Positions 46,789 to 57,185 of a stretch of 64,000 bases of DNA are shown piece after piece; the first letter of the stretch is position 1, and each line of letters starts with the position of its first letter. Origin of the DNA: Schistocerca nitens. Its lineage: Eukaryota > Arthropoda > Insecta > Orthoptera > Acrididae. The DNA lies in the NCBI RefSeq assembly GCF_023898315.1, contig NC_064614.1:74908501-74972500 (forward strand). The letters run 5' to 3'. The notes beneath the pieces were generated by a model that worked only from the letters and a program-made list of their open reading frames with translations, did not search any database and was not told the DNA's origin. Made by a program: the position numbers and the translations under genes.

Positions 46789-47665
46789 GAATCAGTGTTA
46801 GTATTTTGTAACCTTGATCTGTCAGCACCTGATTTTTTTGGAACTGAAATTATTACATTCTTCTCCAAGTCTGAGGATATTTCGTCTGTCTCATACATCT
46901 TTCACACCAAGTGGAACAGTTTTGTCGAAGCTGGTTCTCCCAAGGCTATCAGTGGTTCTAACGGAATGCCGTCTTTCCCCAGTACTTTATTTTGATTATA
47001 TTCTTTCAGAGCCCTTCTGGCTGTATCATATGTCCCATGTCGTCTTCGTCTACGTCCACTTCCTTTTCTATATCGCCTTCGTGTTCATCTCCCCTGTGTA
47101 GACCATCTGTTAACTCCTTCCAGCTTTTCCTTCTTTATTTTTTTCGGCCATAATGGCTATGTTTGTGAACCATGACTGTGTGGGATAATTATTTAATTCT
47201 AGTTTCTGCTACCACTCACTTTTTTATTTTATATTTAATCTAACATAATACAATGCATTTCGAACATGTTCTGTTCATCTTCAGGCTTTGATATATACAT
47301 ACATACATACGTACAGAGAGATGTTACTTAAAAATAAACAGTCTTAAACTAGATTAATCTAGAACTCTTTGTCCATTGTGGCAACACACCAGCCGCTACA
47401 GTAACAAACAATGGACAAAGAGTTCTAGATTGCTCCAGTTAAGACTGTTTATTTTTAAGTAACATTTCTCTGTATGTATGTATGTATAAAGGCTTGGGGA
47501 TGTACAGAACATGTTCTAAATGCTTTTTATCATGTTAGATTAAACGTAAAATAAAAAAGTGACTGGTAGCAGAAGCTAGAAATAAATAATTTTCCTTCTT
47601 TGCTTAGGATTGGTTTTCCATTTGAGTTCTTGATGTTCACACAGGCGCTGCTCTGTTATCTAAAG
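46789..47665 (-). mobile_element. LINE (alpha), 5' part of the interrupted copy
   Basis: The LINE broken at 37544 continues here: about 46793-47124 matches the N-terminal RT region of the copy at 53.8-54.0 kb (CTGTCAGCACCTGATTTTT, TCTCCCAAGGC). A foldback retroposon occupies 47137-47589. A final LINE piece (47602-47665) is the linker upstream of the RT. Beyond 47665 the LINE is no longer recognisable. Confidence 0.85.
47137..47589 (-). mobile_element. Foldback retroposon with about 190-bp arms
   Basis: Arms 47187-47379 and 47408-47589 are inverted copies with a 28-base loop. At the loop side, GTCCATTGT pairs with ACAATGGAC and AGAACTCTTT with AAAGAGTTCT; at the outer side CTAGTTTCTGCTACCA pairs with TGGTAGCAGAAGCTAG. 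A 12-bp duplication TTTTCCTTCTTT (47125-47136 and 47590-47601) flanks it. On the minus strand the insert would end in a short A-rich tail next to the duplication, after about 50 bp that lie outside the arms. The combination of long duplication and A-tail suggests copying by LINE machinery. Confidence 0.85.
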
Positions 47666-49080
47666 TATAGTTATAGCAAGCAATCTGCCACATTTGAAGA
47701 ACCGTAGCAGTAAAAACCATTTTCTGCTACCAGGGGCGTTTTAGGCTGAATTGACGGTAGCATTTACTTACGACATATCCCAACACTTTCCTCTCCCTTT
47801 TTTACTCTCAATTCCATTCTGTGCTTATTTGGTTTTAATAATTGCATAAAAAAACCATAAATATGCCCTGATAGTTGGTAATCACTGTGAGTACTCCGCT
47901 TAAATTTCCCCAGCGAAATTTGAGAAGTTAAAATGCGTGTACAGTATTTTCATTGTAACTTCAGTTCTTTTTTTATTTAGTGGTGCAATTCCACAAATAG
48001 GTAGATGCATCTTGTGTGTAATAGTGTTTTTCAACTACATGTAGCTAATAACTCGTCGTTTATGTACCAATATTCATGCAGGACTTGTATTCGAAGTAAA
48101 AGATAGTAGTGGCCGTTGTGTAAGGATTGCATCTAATGCGACAGCATTCATTTCAGATGTGAAAACCATATTTGGTCTTAGCTTCGCCTCACAATGGCTG
48201 AATGTAAGAGGAGGTAAGACTGGAACGGGTCCAGCGAGATACGCCGCTAACTTTGTTTTCAGGCCGCGCAGTTGGCTGCAGTGATTTATGAGCTGCGTAC
48301 GAGATTTTCCATTCTGACTGTGTAATTTTATTGTTCTCTGCAGAAGTATAAGCAAAGTTGTCTGCTTCTCAAGAATACAATATTTTATGAATAATGGCTC
48401 TGAGGCTAGCGACTGGAACTGACAGCTCCTTCATAACTGATCTTACAGATCTTCCATGGAGCATCATACTATTTTCATCATAAGATTTCTTTGAATTGTA
48501 AGACACTCACGTAGGAATATCGCCACTTGGGCAGTGAACAGTAGCTCAAATGTCAAGGGCACTGGTGCGACAGAAATATACATTACTTTTTGGGTGGTCA
48601 TCAGCATTCTGACTGGTTTGGTGCGCTCACCACGATTAACTTGTTAGCACTGGGTAGCCACCGGAAGGAGTGTGGGAAGCGTACTGTTTCTCATAACAGA
48701 GTTTGGGCCATTGTTCCGGATTAGAGTATAAAACTTTCCTTAGCTTCTCTTTGAGTGAGGGAATATGGCACAGTTGATGATCATCGGTCCGTCAGATTGG
48801 GATGTTAAACTCGCAGTCTCGTTGCTGCTTTTCAAGAGGAAGAGGCTACAAGTATTTCAAACACAGTCAACCTCTTCCTCTTTCAATACCATAAGTGAAG
48901 GACACGGCAGTACGCTATATATACATGCATCACTGTTAAATAAACTCAACTGTTATATTTCGGAACAATACCCACATTTGGCTAAAGAAAGATGTCACTG
49001 TACACGGGTGAAGGCCTCATATTCAATTAGCCGGCTGAGCCTGCCTCAGCGTCTCCGAGAGCACTGCTTCAGACCACTTT
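47666..49080. other. Unclassified region
   Basis: Contains an open frame at 48765-49166 without a known domain; its first part (GTCAGATTGGGATGTTAAAC) looks like interspersed repeat text. Nothing else is supported. Confidence 0.4.
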
Positions 49081-49922
49081 TTTTTTTTGGTCATCAGTCT
49101 ACTTACTGGTTTGATGCGGCCCGCAACGAATTCCTTTCCTGTGCTAACCTCTTCATCTCAGAGTAGCACTTGCAACCTACGTCCTCAATTATTTGCTTGA
49201 CTTTTCCAATCTCTGTCTTCCTCTACAGTTTTTGCCCTCTACAGCTCCCTCTAGTACCATGGAAGTCATTCCCTCATGTCTTAGCAGATGTCCTATCATC
49301 CTGTCCCTTCTCCTTATCAGTGTTTTCCACATATTCGTTTCCTCTCCGATTCTGCGTAGAACCTCCTCATTCCTTACCTTATCAGTCCACCTAATTTTCA
49401 ACATTCGTCTATAGCACCACATCTCAAATGCTTCGATTCTCTTCTCTTCCGGTTTTCCCACAGTCCATGTTTCACTACCATACAATGCTGTACTCCAGAC
49501 GTACATCCTCAGAAATTTCTTCCTCAAATTAAGGCCGATATTTGATATTAGTAGACTTCTCTTTGGCCAGAAATGCCTTTTTTCCCATATCGAGTCTGCT
49601 TTTGATGTCCTCCTTGCTCCGTCCGTCATTGGTTATTTTACTGCCTAGGTAGCAGAATTCCTTAACTTCATTGACTTCTTGACCATCAATCCAGATGTTA
49701 AGTTTCTCGCTGTTCTCATTTCTACTACTTCTCATTACCTTCGTCTTTCTGCGATTTACTCTCAAACCATACTGTGTACTCATTAGACTGTTCATTCCGT
49801 TCAGCAGATCATTTAATTCTTCTTCACTTTCACTCTTGATTTTTCTTTAGCCATGCTTCCATTATTAGCCGAAACGTCAGAATTGCCTCTCTCGTCCCTT
49901 TACTTTTCCTAAAGCCAATATA
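49081..49922 (-). mobile_element. LINE (beta subfamily) 3' fragment with internal deletion
   Basis: A minus-strand RTE/BovB-like LINE with a sequence clearly distinct from the alpha copies. Text includes SLMSTQYGLRVNRRKTKVM, WIDGQEVNEVKEFCYLGSKI, TNDGRSKEDIKSRLDM, YGSETWTVGKPEEKRIEAFE and MIGHLLRHEGMTSMVLEGA. The 3' end (49081) starts with a T-run on the plus strand. Near 49848 the text jumps to an upstream RT segment (ATTGCCTCTCTCGTCCCTTT at 49883), so the RT catalytic part is deleted. One frameshift lies near 49560. Confidence 0.88.
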
Positions 49923-49929
49923 TATAGCA

Positions 49930-50185
49930 GTTCATGACATCCAGTCTTACAAATTTCAAAACTCCGCCATCTCTCTCCCCACATCCACCACTGCTGGCGG
50001 CTCACCTCCAACTGCGCAACGCTACGCGCTGTTCACATCCAGCTGCCGCTGCCCAACACTACAATGGCAGACAACAATACAAACTAGCCACAGACTGCAC
50101 GCAGCACAGCCAGTGATTTTCATAAAGAGCGCTACGTAACGTTGCCAATAAGAAAACAAACAGCCTACTTACAATTGTAACGCAC
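49930..50185. repeat. Probable LTR fragment of an unplaced retroelement
   Basis: I recognise the CTGCTGGCGGCTCACCTCCA/CGCTACGCGCTGTTC text as a dispersed repeat that I associate with LTRs in locust-type genomes, but I cannot show a partner LTR here. No coding potential. Confidence 0.4.
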
Positions 50186-50640
50186 TGAAAACACTATTAT
50201 TTACACTGTTGTTTATTCCTTCATTAATAGCGTGTGGTATTTTTTGATTTATTGTTCAGTCTGGAATTACTATTTTAAAAATTTAACTTTGTGTAACTGT
50301 AAAAAGCAACCAATAGTAATTGATCACGGCCCCATCCACAATCGTAATCGAATCCTGCCTTCCCTTGGCTATCAGGTCTCAATTACTGACGAACGTTTTC
50401 CTGTGCACAGGGTGACCCTAAGAAACACCGACAAACTTTAGGGACAGGTTCCTTACACCTAAACATGAAAAAGAAATCTAGGGCTCTAAAGGTCTCTAAA
50501 GCGCATGCTGCAGAGGTAAGAGGGCTTGGTCGTCTTCGATGCTGTGAAACACATCTCTTCTACCGCAAGCTGCTTGCTTTTCATGTTTTGGTAACAGGCA
50601 GTGTGGACCGAAACAAGAAAAAACTCTCAAGTAAACATGA
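50186..50640. other. Sequence leading into a hairpin repeat
   Basis: The first part is AT-rich without recognisable content. From about 50500 it shares motifs with the repeat at 32280-32600 (ACATCTCTTCTACCGCAAG, AGTAAACATGAGCTCT). Confidence 0.4.
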
Positions 50641-50651
50641 GCTCTAAAATA

Positions 50652-50742
50652 CATACCTTAAGAGCTATGAGCACTTGTTCATCACAAGACATGTGTTTCA
50701 CACTAGCTAAGATGAACAAGTGCTCATAGCTCTTAAGGTATG
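50652..50742. repeat. Perfect 32-bp inverted repeat (hairpin)
   Basis: CATACCTTAAGAGCTATGAG and the following 12 bases (50652-50683) are exactly complementary to 50711-50742, with a 27-base loop. The flanks stay partly complementary (AAACATGAGCTCT against AGACCCCATGTTT). It belongs to the dispersed repeat family seen at 32280. Confidence 0.93.
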
Positions 50743-51212
50743 CTCTTCAGACCCCATGTTTACATGTCCCTTCTTCTCGTTTTGGCCAATATTTCCACCT
50801 TTCAAAATACGTATAGCAAAGATATGTTTCATCGTATATAGAAAATGAAAAAGTGGTCATAACTCTTAAGATATGCATTTTATGAAACATGTTTACTGGA
50901 ATTTGTTACTTAATTCTGTATAAGGAACCTGTTTCTAAAGTTGGTCTCTATACAGAAATAATGTTGTCCTTTTTTGTCTACTGATTGTTCGTTTCGTGAA
51001 TGAAATTTAAAAAAGTAGAAATAAATTAAAGGAGTTATTTGAAATTGTTTTCGCTGAGATTCCCGTAGTATATCTTTATTCTGAATCAATTGCAAGCGCC
51101 AGTTTTCGGAAATTTTACGCCTGGTGTGCCGCGAAATTACTGCCAACACGTGAAATCTTCAGCAGTTTTAACGGCTTTTCCTTCCCGAGTGAGAGTCTTA
51201 CGAAGAAATGTT
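50743..51212. other. Unclassified AT-rich sequence
   Basis: Another degenerate unit of the hairpin family is visible at about 50845-50900 (GTGGTCATAACTCTTAAGA, CATGTTTACTGG). Otherwise nothing recognised. Confidence 0.45.
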
Positions 51213-51224
51213 GCTGTGGCAATC

Positions 51225-51405
51225 AAAAAAAAAAAAAAAAAAAAAAATGGTTCAAATGGCTCTGAGCACTATGGGACTTAACAGCTATGGTCATCAGTCC
51301 CCTAGAACTTAGAACTACTTAAACCTAACCAACCTAAGGACATCACGCACATCCACGCCCGAGGCAGGATTCGAACCTGTGACCGCACGATCACGAGCTG
51401 CGGAC
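51225..51405 (-). mobile_element. tRNA-derived SINE, head-truncated
   Basis: Reverse-oriented copy starting with a 23-base A run, then TGGTTCAAATGGCTCTGAGC, with box B (AGGATTCGAACCTGTG). The tRNA-like head (GGCCGAGCGG side) is lost. A 12-bp duplication with one mismatch, GCTGTGGCAATC/GCTGTGGCGATC (51213-51224 and 51406-51417), fixes the borders and shows it was truncated on insertion. Confidence 0.93.
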
Positions 51406-51417
51406 GCTGTGGCGATC

Positions 51418-52577
51418 CCGCTTGCGCTCTATGCTCGTGGCGTTCGCAATTGCTGTGTTGAGGATGTTTCTATTATGGGTATCCTCCAATCGAACGCACC
51501 AATTCTTCTTGAAGAATAAACACAAGAATAAAATTTAACAATTAACAACTGCTATAAGGATGAAATATGAGTATACGTGAACTGAAAAAGATTGTAAGCT
51601 TTGTCGTGTTCTATGATAAAAGTATGACAGTTATTGTGAAGCACAGTTGTAATGTTAACGTAACGCCCTTGCATCCTCTAACTTGATAAGAAAGATACGT
51701 GTGGTGACCCTCCACGGAGATTGATTGATAAATGAAAAAAATAATATCCGATTATGCGTAATTTAAACTCAATGGTACAGTAGGTCACCGCCGTTGCGTC
51801 TACTAGGACGCCACAAACTCGCACGTCTATGCCGACGAAAGATGGATAGAAGAAAAACGAAGATTAGGTCTTAGCGTCACGCCAGCATCGAGGTCATTAG
51901 AGACGAATTCTGTTCCGGTATTTGCCTGGAAAAAGTTACGGAATTCACACTGAACTGTCGACCTCACGAATGCGAATGCCGTGTTCTAACAACTTTACGG
52001 CGTCGCTTGCTATGTGAACAAAGCCATGAATTTCCTGTGCGTGAATGTTTTGTGTGGACTGTTGGTGTTTGATTGGGCCGCTCTTCTTTGACGGCGCAGT
52101 TGCCGGTGTGGTGTATATATAGAGGCGCTTGGGACATCCATTTTACTCGCCATCCGCGAGTTGTATCGGTACGACAGATTTTACTGTCAATGAAACTGTG
52201 GCTCTCCCTACTGCCATAACCAGGTTTACCTCAACGAAAATCTATCAGCACAATGGATGAGCCCAAACAGAACTTTCGAGTATCCATCACATTCTCCAGC
52301 CCTGTCGTGTCAGGGGTTTTACCTATTGCGAACGCCAAAAGACGACGTCGTTAATCGTACACTGTGTATGAACTTCTAGAGTGAGTCAAACATATCTGCA
52401 CCGGCGCATTTCCAGTCGATCGTTCATGTAGCTGTTCAGCGGCTTCGCCTCTGTATGGATGTTGATGGTAACGACATCGAACACTGCACTGATTTCAATA
52501 ATTTGATTTTTACGCTTCAGTTTCACTCGACATGAGACACTTCTGTCAGTTAATATCCCAGTTACGAGAAATTAAAC
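51418..52577. other. Unclassified sequence with a TATA-like site
   Basis: No coding domain. The part around 51980-52330 is more GC-rich and contains TATATATAG (52114-52122) followed by moderately GC-rich sequence, as in a promoter or the U3/R of an LTR. No partner repeat is present. Confidence 0.4.
52114..52122 (+). promoter_or_regulatory. TATA-box-like site
   Basis: TATATATAG sits in a locally GC-rich context. About 25-30 bases downstream is CATCCATTTTACTC, where an initiator would be expected. No gene is attached, so this is only a candidate. Confidence 0.25.
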
Positions 52578-54014
52578 AATTGTTGTTGTTGTGGTCTTCA
52601 GTCCAGAGACTGGTTTGCTGCAGCTCTCCATGCTACTCTAACCTGTGCAAAGTTCTTCCTCTTCCAGTACCTACTGCAACCTACATCCTTCTGAATCTGT
52701 TTAGTGTATTCATCTCTTGGTCTCCCTCTACGATTTTTACCCTCCACGCTATCCTAAAATACTAAATTGGTGATCCCTTGATGCCCCAGAATATGTCCTA
52801 CCAACCGATCCCTTCTTCTAGTCAAGTTGTGCCACAAACTTGTCTTCTCCCCAATCCTATTCAATACCTCCTCATTAGTTATATGATCTACCCATCTAAT
52901 CTTCAGCATTCTTCTGTAGCACCACATTTCGAAAGCTTCTACTCTGTTCTAGTCCAAACTAGTTATCGTCCATGTTTCACTTCCATACATGGCTACACTC
53001 CATACAAATACTTTCAGAAACGACTTCCTGACACTTAAATCTATACTCGATGTTAACAAATTTCTCTTCTTGAGAAACGATTTCCTTGCTATTGTCAGTC
53101 TACATTTTATATCCTCTGTACTTCGAGCATCATCAGTTATTTGTCTCCCCAAGTAGCAAAACTCCTTTACTACTTTAAGTGTCTCATTTCCTTATCTAAT
53201 TCCCTGAGCATCACCCGACGTAATTCGACTACATTCCGTATCCTCTTTTTGCTTTTGTTGATGTTCATCTTATATCCTCCTTTCAAGACACTGTCTATTC
53301 CGTTCAACTACTCTTCCAAGTCCTTTGCTGTCTCTGACAGAATTACAATGTCTTCGGCGAACCTCAAAGTTTTTTTTTTTCTTCTCCATGGATTTTAATA
53401 CCTACTCCGAATTTTTCTTTTGTTTCCCTTACTGCTAGCTCAATAAACAGATTGAATAACATCGGGGAGAGGCTAAAGCCCTGTCTCACTCCCTTCCCCA
53501 CCACTGCTTCCCTTTCATGTCCCTCGACTCTTATAACTGCCATATGGTTTCTGTACAAATTGTAAACAGCCTTTCGCTCCCTGTATTTTACCCCTGCCAC
53601 CCTCAGAATTTGAAAGAGAGTATTCCAGTCAACATTGTCAAAAGCTTTCTCTAAGTCTACAAATTCTAGAAACGTAGGTTTGCCTTTCTTTAATCTAGCT
53701 TCTAAGATAAGTCGTAAGGTCAGTATCGCCTCACGTGCCCCAATATTTCTACGGGATCGAAACTGATCTTCCCCGAGGTCGGCTTCTACCAGTTTTTCCA
53801 TTCGTCTGTAAAGAATTCGAGTTAGTATTTTGCATCCGTGACTTATTAAACTGATTGTTCGGTAATCTTCACATCTGTCAGCACCTGCTTTCTTTGGGAT
53901 TGGAATTATTGTATTCTTCTTGAAGTCTGAGGGTATTTCGCCTGTCTCGTTCGTCTTGCTCACCATGTGGTAGAGTTTCGTCAGGACTGGCTCTCCCAAG
54001 GCCGTCAGTAGTAC
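52578..54014 (-). mobile_element. LINE (alpha), RT plus C-terminal half
   Basis: The longest alpha copy with RT in the window. On the minus strand the RT reads GEPVLTKLYHMVSKTNETGE, PSDFKKNTIIPIPKKAGADR, CEDYRTISLISHGCKILTRI and LGEDQFRSRRNIGAREAIL. Motif A follows as LEFVDLEKAFDNVDW, then VRQGFSLSPMLFNLFIELAV, and a catalytic box FAED where FADD is expected. The frame from 54041 to 53364 is open; the downstream part (53350-52580) is broken by shifts. The tail is GTTGTTGTTG on the plus strand at 52580. The 5' end is truncated at about 54014, before the endonuclease. Confidence 0.92.
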
Positions 54015-54419
54015 AGTGGCCGGAATAGAAATCCCACGCACATTGTTCAGGATTAAAATTCTTCAAATTATTTCGAACTGTGCAACAATAATTCACCGCT
54101 ACACAGTCTTTTTTGTATGAATTCTTTCTGCAAACATTAAATAGTTACAACGCCTCGTCAAAACGTATTATTTTCAGATCTTTGTAACGCCCTGAGTGTG
54201 TAACTGCGTTGTTCCCTGTTGTAGTGATATTGTGGTTCAACTCGGTCTGACTAGCGAAGTGTTTAATTTTGTTACTTAAGTGCGAGAGTAATGTGTACAT
54301 ACAGGCTCACAATTATTGAGATATATAAAATAAAATAGTCACAACTTTTGAACTGTTTGCGTTAGGACGTTAAAACTGCACTTTTTGTTGGGAGTCATGA
54401 TGGGAATTAGTATGCGCAT
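54015..54419. other. Unclassified sequence
   Basis: It begins TACAGTGGCCGGAATAGAAA, which vaguely resembles a Tc1/mariner tip, but I cannot pair it. It may be the worn 5' part of the mariner remnant that follows. Confidence 0.35.
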
Positions 54420-54514
54420 GTACGGTTTCCATGGTTTGGTTTTGCGACAAAGCCCACTTTCATTTGGATGGGTTCGTCAGTAAGTGAAATTGACGCATTT
54501 CGTGATCGAGAAGG
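54420..54514 (+). pseudogene. Mariner-like transposase remnant, left piece
   Basis: Text near PWFG..T.P/FIWMGSSVSEI ahead of FRDREG resembles the middle of a Tc1/mariner-type transposase. It breaks at a TA where another transposon was inserted and continues at 56207. Confidence 0.5.
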
Positions 54515-54516
54515 TA

Positions 54517-56204
54517 CAGTGATGGAAATATTTATCGCATCACCATGAATTACTTCGTCTTTTTGTCTTTTGCACCAGTTTGCTTCAGGTTACACCTGTC
54601 CCATTGTTGCTAAACTTTGTCGACATATTCTTGCCTTAATAATCTGACTTCTTCACACATTTTTTCCAACAGTAATCAACTCTTTGTTGTTGTCATTTAG
54701 TTTTACAATTAAACCAGTGTTTATACTGCCATTTTGAGTCGAGACTTTGCGGTAAGAAGATGGGCAAGTCAGTTGAATTAACGCCAGAAAAGAAAGCTGC
54801 TATACTTGCTGACTCGTCTGTTGGTCTCACCACCAGAGAGATAGCCACTAAGACAGGATTTAATCAGTCTAAGATTTTGGGGTTATTGAAAAAATACAAG
54901 GAAAAAGGGAATGTTGATCGTGAGAAAGGAAGAGGTCAGGAAAGTGCTTCTACTGCCAGACTGGACTGGGTATTGAAAAGGCTTTCGCTCAACGATCGTC
55001 GCCTGCCATCAACTGAACTAAAGTGGGACTGGGAAGAAATGTGCGACATGTCAGTAACCAGTAGAACTGTAAGAAATAAACTACTGGAGGCTGGACTCTC
55101 AGCCTGTCGTCCTAGAAGGAAGCCTCTATTGACCAAGATAATGCGACAACAGCGACTAAAATGGGCAAATGCACATGCAACATGGGCACTAGAGATGTGG
55201 AACAAAGTAATCTTTTCAGAAGAGTCCAAATTTAATCTGCATGGATCAAATGGAAAAGTTTTCATACGTCGAAGAAAAGGTGAAGAATTTTTGCCATCAT
55301 GCATAACACATACAGTCGAACACCCACAAGGACAGATGGTCTGTGGGGTGCATTTCCAGTCAAGGAGTAGGCAGTCTGGACTTCATCAATGGCACTGTGA
55401 ACGCAGATGCCCACATAAGCATCCTTGAAAGGAAGCTTATGCCAACCATTAGAGACCAGTTTGGAAATATTTCCAATTGCATTTTTAGGGTGACTCCTCT
55501 CCCTGCCATAGAACTTTGAAGGTGATTCCTATGACTAATATTTATACCAAACACGAAGCAGATTACTTTCCTGGTTAATTAGCACGTACTTCTACATTTC
55601 AGGTAAAATCTTTCCTTCGACAAAATGGGGTTCGAGTATTAGAGTGGCCTGGAAACAGCCCTGATCTCAATCCTATTGAGAACTGCTGGAAGGTTATGGA
55701 AAATGCTATCACCAAAAACAAGCCACGGAATAAACGGGAGTTGTTGGAGACCCTTGTGCGTGTGTGGTTTTATGAAATGAGTGAGGAGTACATTAAAAAG
55801 TTAATTCTTTCAATGCCTTCACGATGCCAACCGGTGGTGGAGCAACAAAGTATTGAATAAAACAGTGCTTTCATATGAGGCAATACTAACACTAAAATCA
55901 ATCATTGTTATATTACAACATTAATATGCAGTGTTTCTTTCAACATTAGTATTCAATTTCAGAATAACAAACAGAATAGCTGACATATCCATTTACACTG
56001 ATTGTTCAAAGAAGTGTTAAATTATAAAAAAACAAACATATTTATCGAAAAAATTAAGAATAAAAACAAATTGACAAAAATTATTGGATATATTCATTAC
56101 TGACAGAAATCAAGAGAAATCAGGCGAATTCAGCTCAGTTATTCAATGATTGTAACAAAAACTGTTAATTGTAAGAGGTGATGTAATAAATATTTCCACC
56201 ACTG
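54517..56204 (+). mobile_element. Tc1-like transposon with intact tips, inserted in a mariner remnant
   Basis: About 1.69 kb with inverted tips CAGTGATGGAAATATTTAT (left) and the complement of CAGTGGTGGAAATATTTAT (right), matching over roughly 28 bp. It is flanked by TA on both sides (54515-54516 and 56205-56206), the classic Tc1/mariner target duplication. Confidence 0.92.
54760..55860 (+). pseudogene. Tc1-like transposase, frameshifted, first acidic residue changed
   Basis: The frame opens MGKSVELTPEKKAAILADSS with a helix-turn-helix (LTTREIATKTGFNQSKILGL) and a second DNA-binding half (MSVTSRTVRNKLLEAGLSA). The first catalytic box reads VIFSEESKF, so Glu replaces the usual Asp. After a frameshift near 55350 the text continues as GSLDFINGTVNADAHISILE, but the second Asp box is lost (RVTPLPAIEL where D-NAPCH is expected). 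The Glu box SPDLNPIENCW (about 55655-55690) is kept. The stop is at 55858-55860. The tips are well preserved, so it could still be a substrate for an active relative. Confidence 0.88.
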
Positions 56205-56206
56205 TA

Positions 56207-56525
56207 CTTCACCCTCTGGTGACTTTGTGGTGTGCGATGCCCAGTCACGGAATAGCCGGTATGGTATTCCTTGATGGCACGTTGATTACTGAGTCGTGCG
56301 TGAAGGGATTTTAACATGACTTCATCCCCATTGTTCAAAATGATACTGATTTCGACAAGATGTGTTTCGTGGAAGAAGGAGCTCGACCACATCGAAGCAG
56401 GAGAGTGTTTGATGTCCCGAAGGAGCACTTTGGGAACTGCATTCTGGCTCTGCGGTATCCAGAGGCCACTATCGTGCGCCTTGATTGGTCGCCATATTCT
56501 CCGGATCTCAACACATGCACCTCAT
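56207..56525 (+). pseudogene. Mariner-like transposase remnant, right piece
   Basis: Reading CAMPSHGIAGMVFLDGTLIT, then HDFIPIVQNDTDFDKMCFVE, EGARPHRSRRVFDVPKEHFG and VRLDWSPYSPDLNTC gives the second and third catalytic regions of a mariner-like transposase. The family has MQDGARPH where this has VEEGARPH, so the second Asp is Glu here. One stop lies at KGF*HDF. It is the continuation of the piece before 54514. Confidence 0.78.
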
Positions 56526-56854
56526 TCGCCATCTCTTACTGCCTGATGGTAATCTTCAAGTTCTTCACACCTTCTGTACCTAACATCCTCCCTTATTCGT
56601 TTTATGTGTTGTTATCTTTGTTTGATTCTACAAACTTTTCCCTTTACAGACGACAGAATAATACTACAAGAAAGTGAGGACTGCCTCCAGTTACCAGTAC
56701 ATCGGCTAAACCCAGTATTTAGTTTGTCATCGCTTATTTGCTGCTACTGTTCCAAATCCTAAAATTCATCAAACTTAGAAATTTCTGTAAGTCCATCTTG
56801 TGTAAGTGGCAGAATGAGACTGCGGCTGGTCGATGACTTGCAGGAAACAAATAT
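56526..56854. other. Unclassified sequence
   Basis: Pyrimidine-rich, with no recognisable domain. Confidence 0.35.
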
Positions 56855-57185
56855 CCAACAGCTATAAATTTATGCAATAAGTTTATTACGTTACCAGTTT
56901 CGGTGCCGCATTAGAATCATCTTCAAGCCCTAAAAACTTAACAAGCCATCCAGTCATCTTCGCTTGCTAAAGGAACCACTACATCAAACTGGTTTCCGTA
57001 AATATCTGCACAATAGCCTTGGACACGTCTATTGTGTATGTAGGTACGGAAACCAGTTTGAAATAGTGGTTTCATTAGTAAGTACAGCAAAGTGGATGGC
57101 TTACCTCGATTCATGCATAGGGGTGTGACTATAGTTCCAATGAGACACTGAATCTGGCAGAGCAATAAATAAAATTATTCCATAA
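56855..57185. mobile_element. Foldback element, imperfect
   Basis: Arms about 56940-57000 and 57045-57105 are inverted copies (GCCATCC, AACCACTA, CAAACTGGTTTCCGTA and their complements), with a loop of about 45 bases. The left flank has TTTATTACGTTACCAGTTTC, akin to the ATTTATTACCGGTTTCGAT of the foldback at 34.9 kb. Confidence 0.7.

Noticed and set aside
48765..49166. 133-codon open frame
   Set aside because: No recognisable domain and partly repeat-like sequence; runs into a LINE end.
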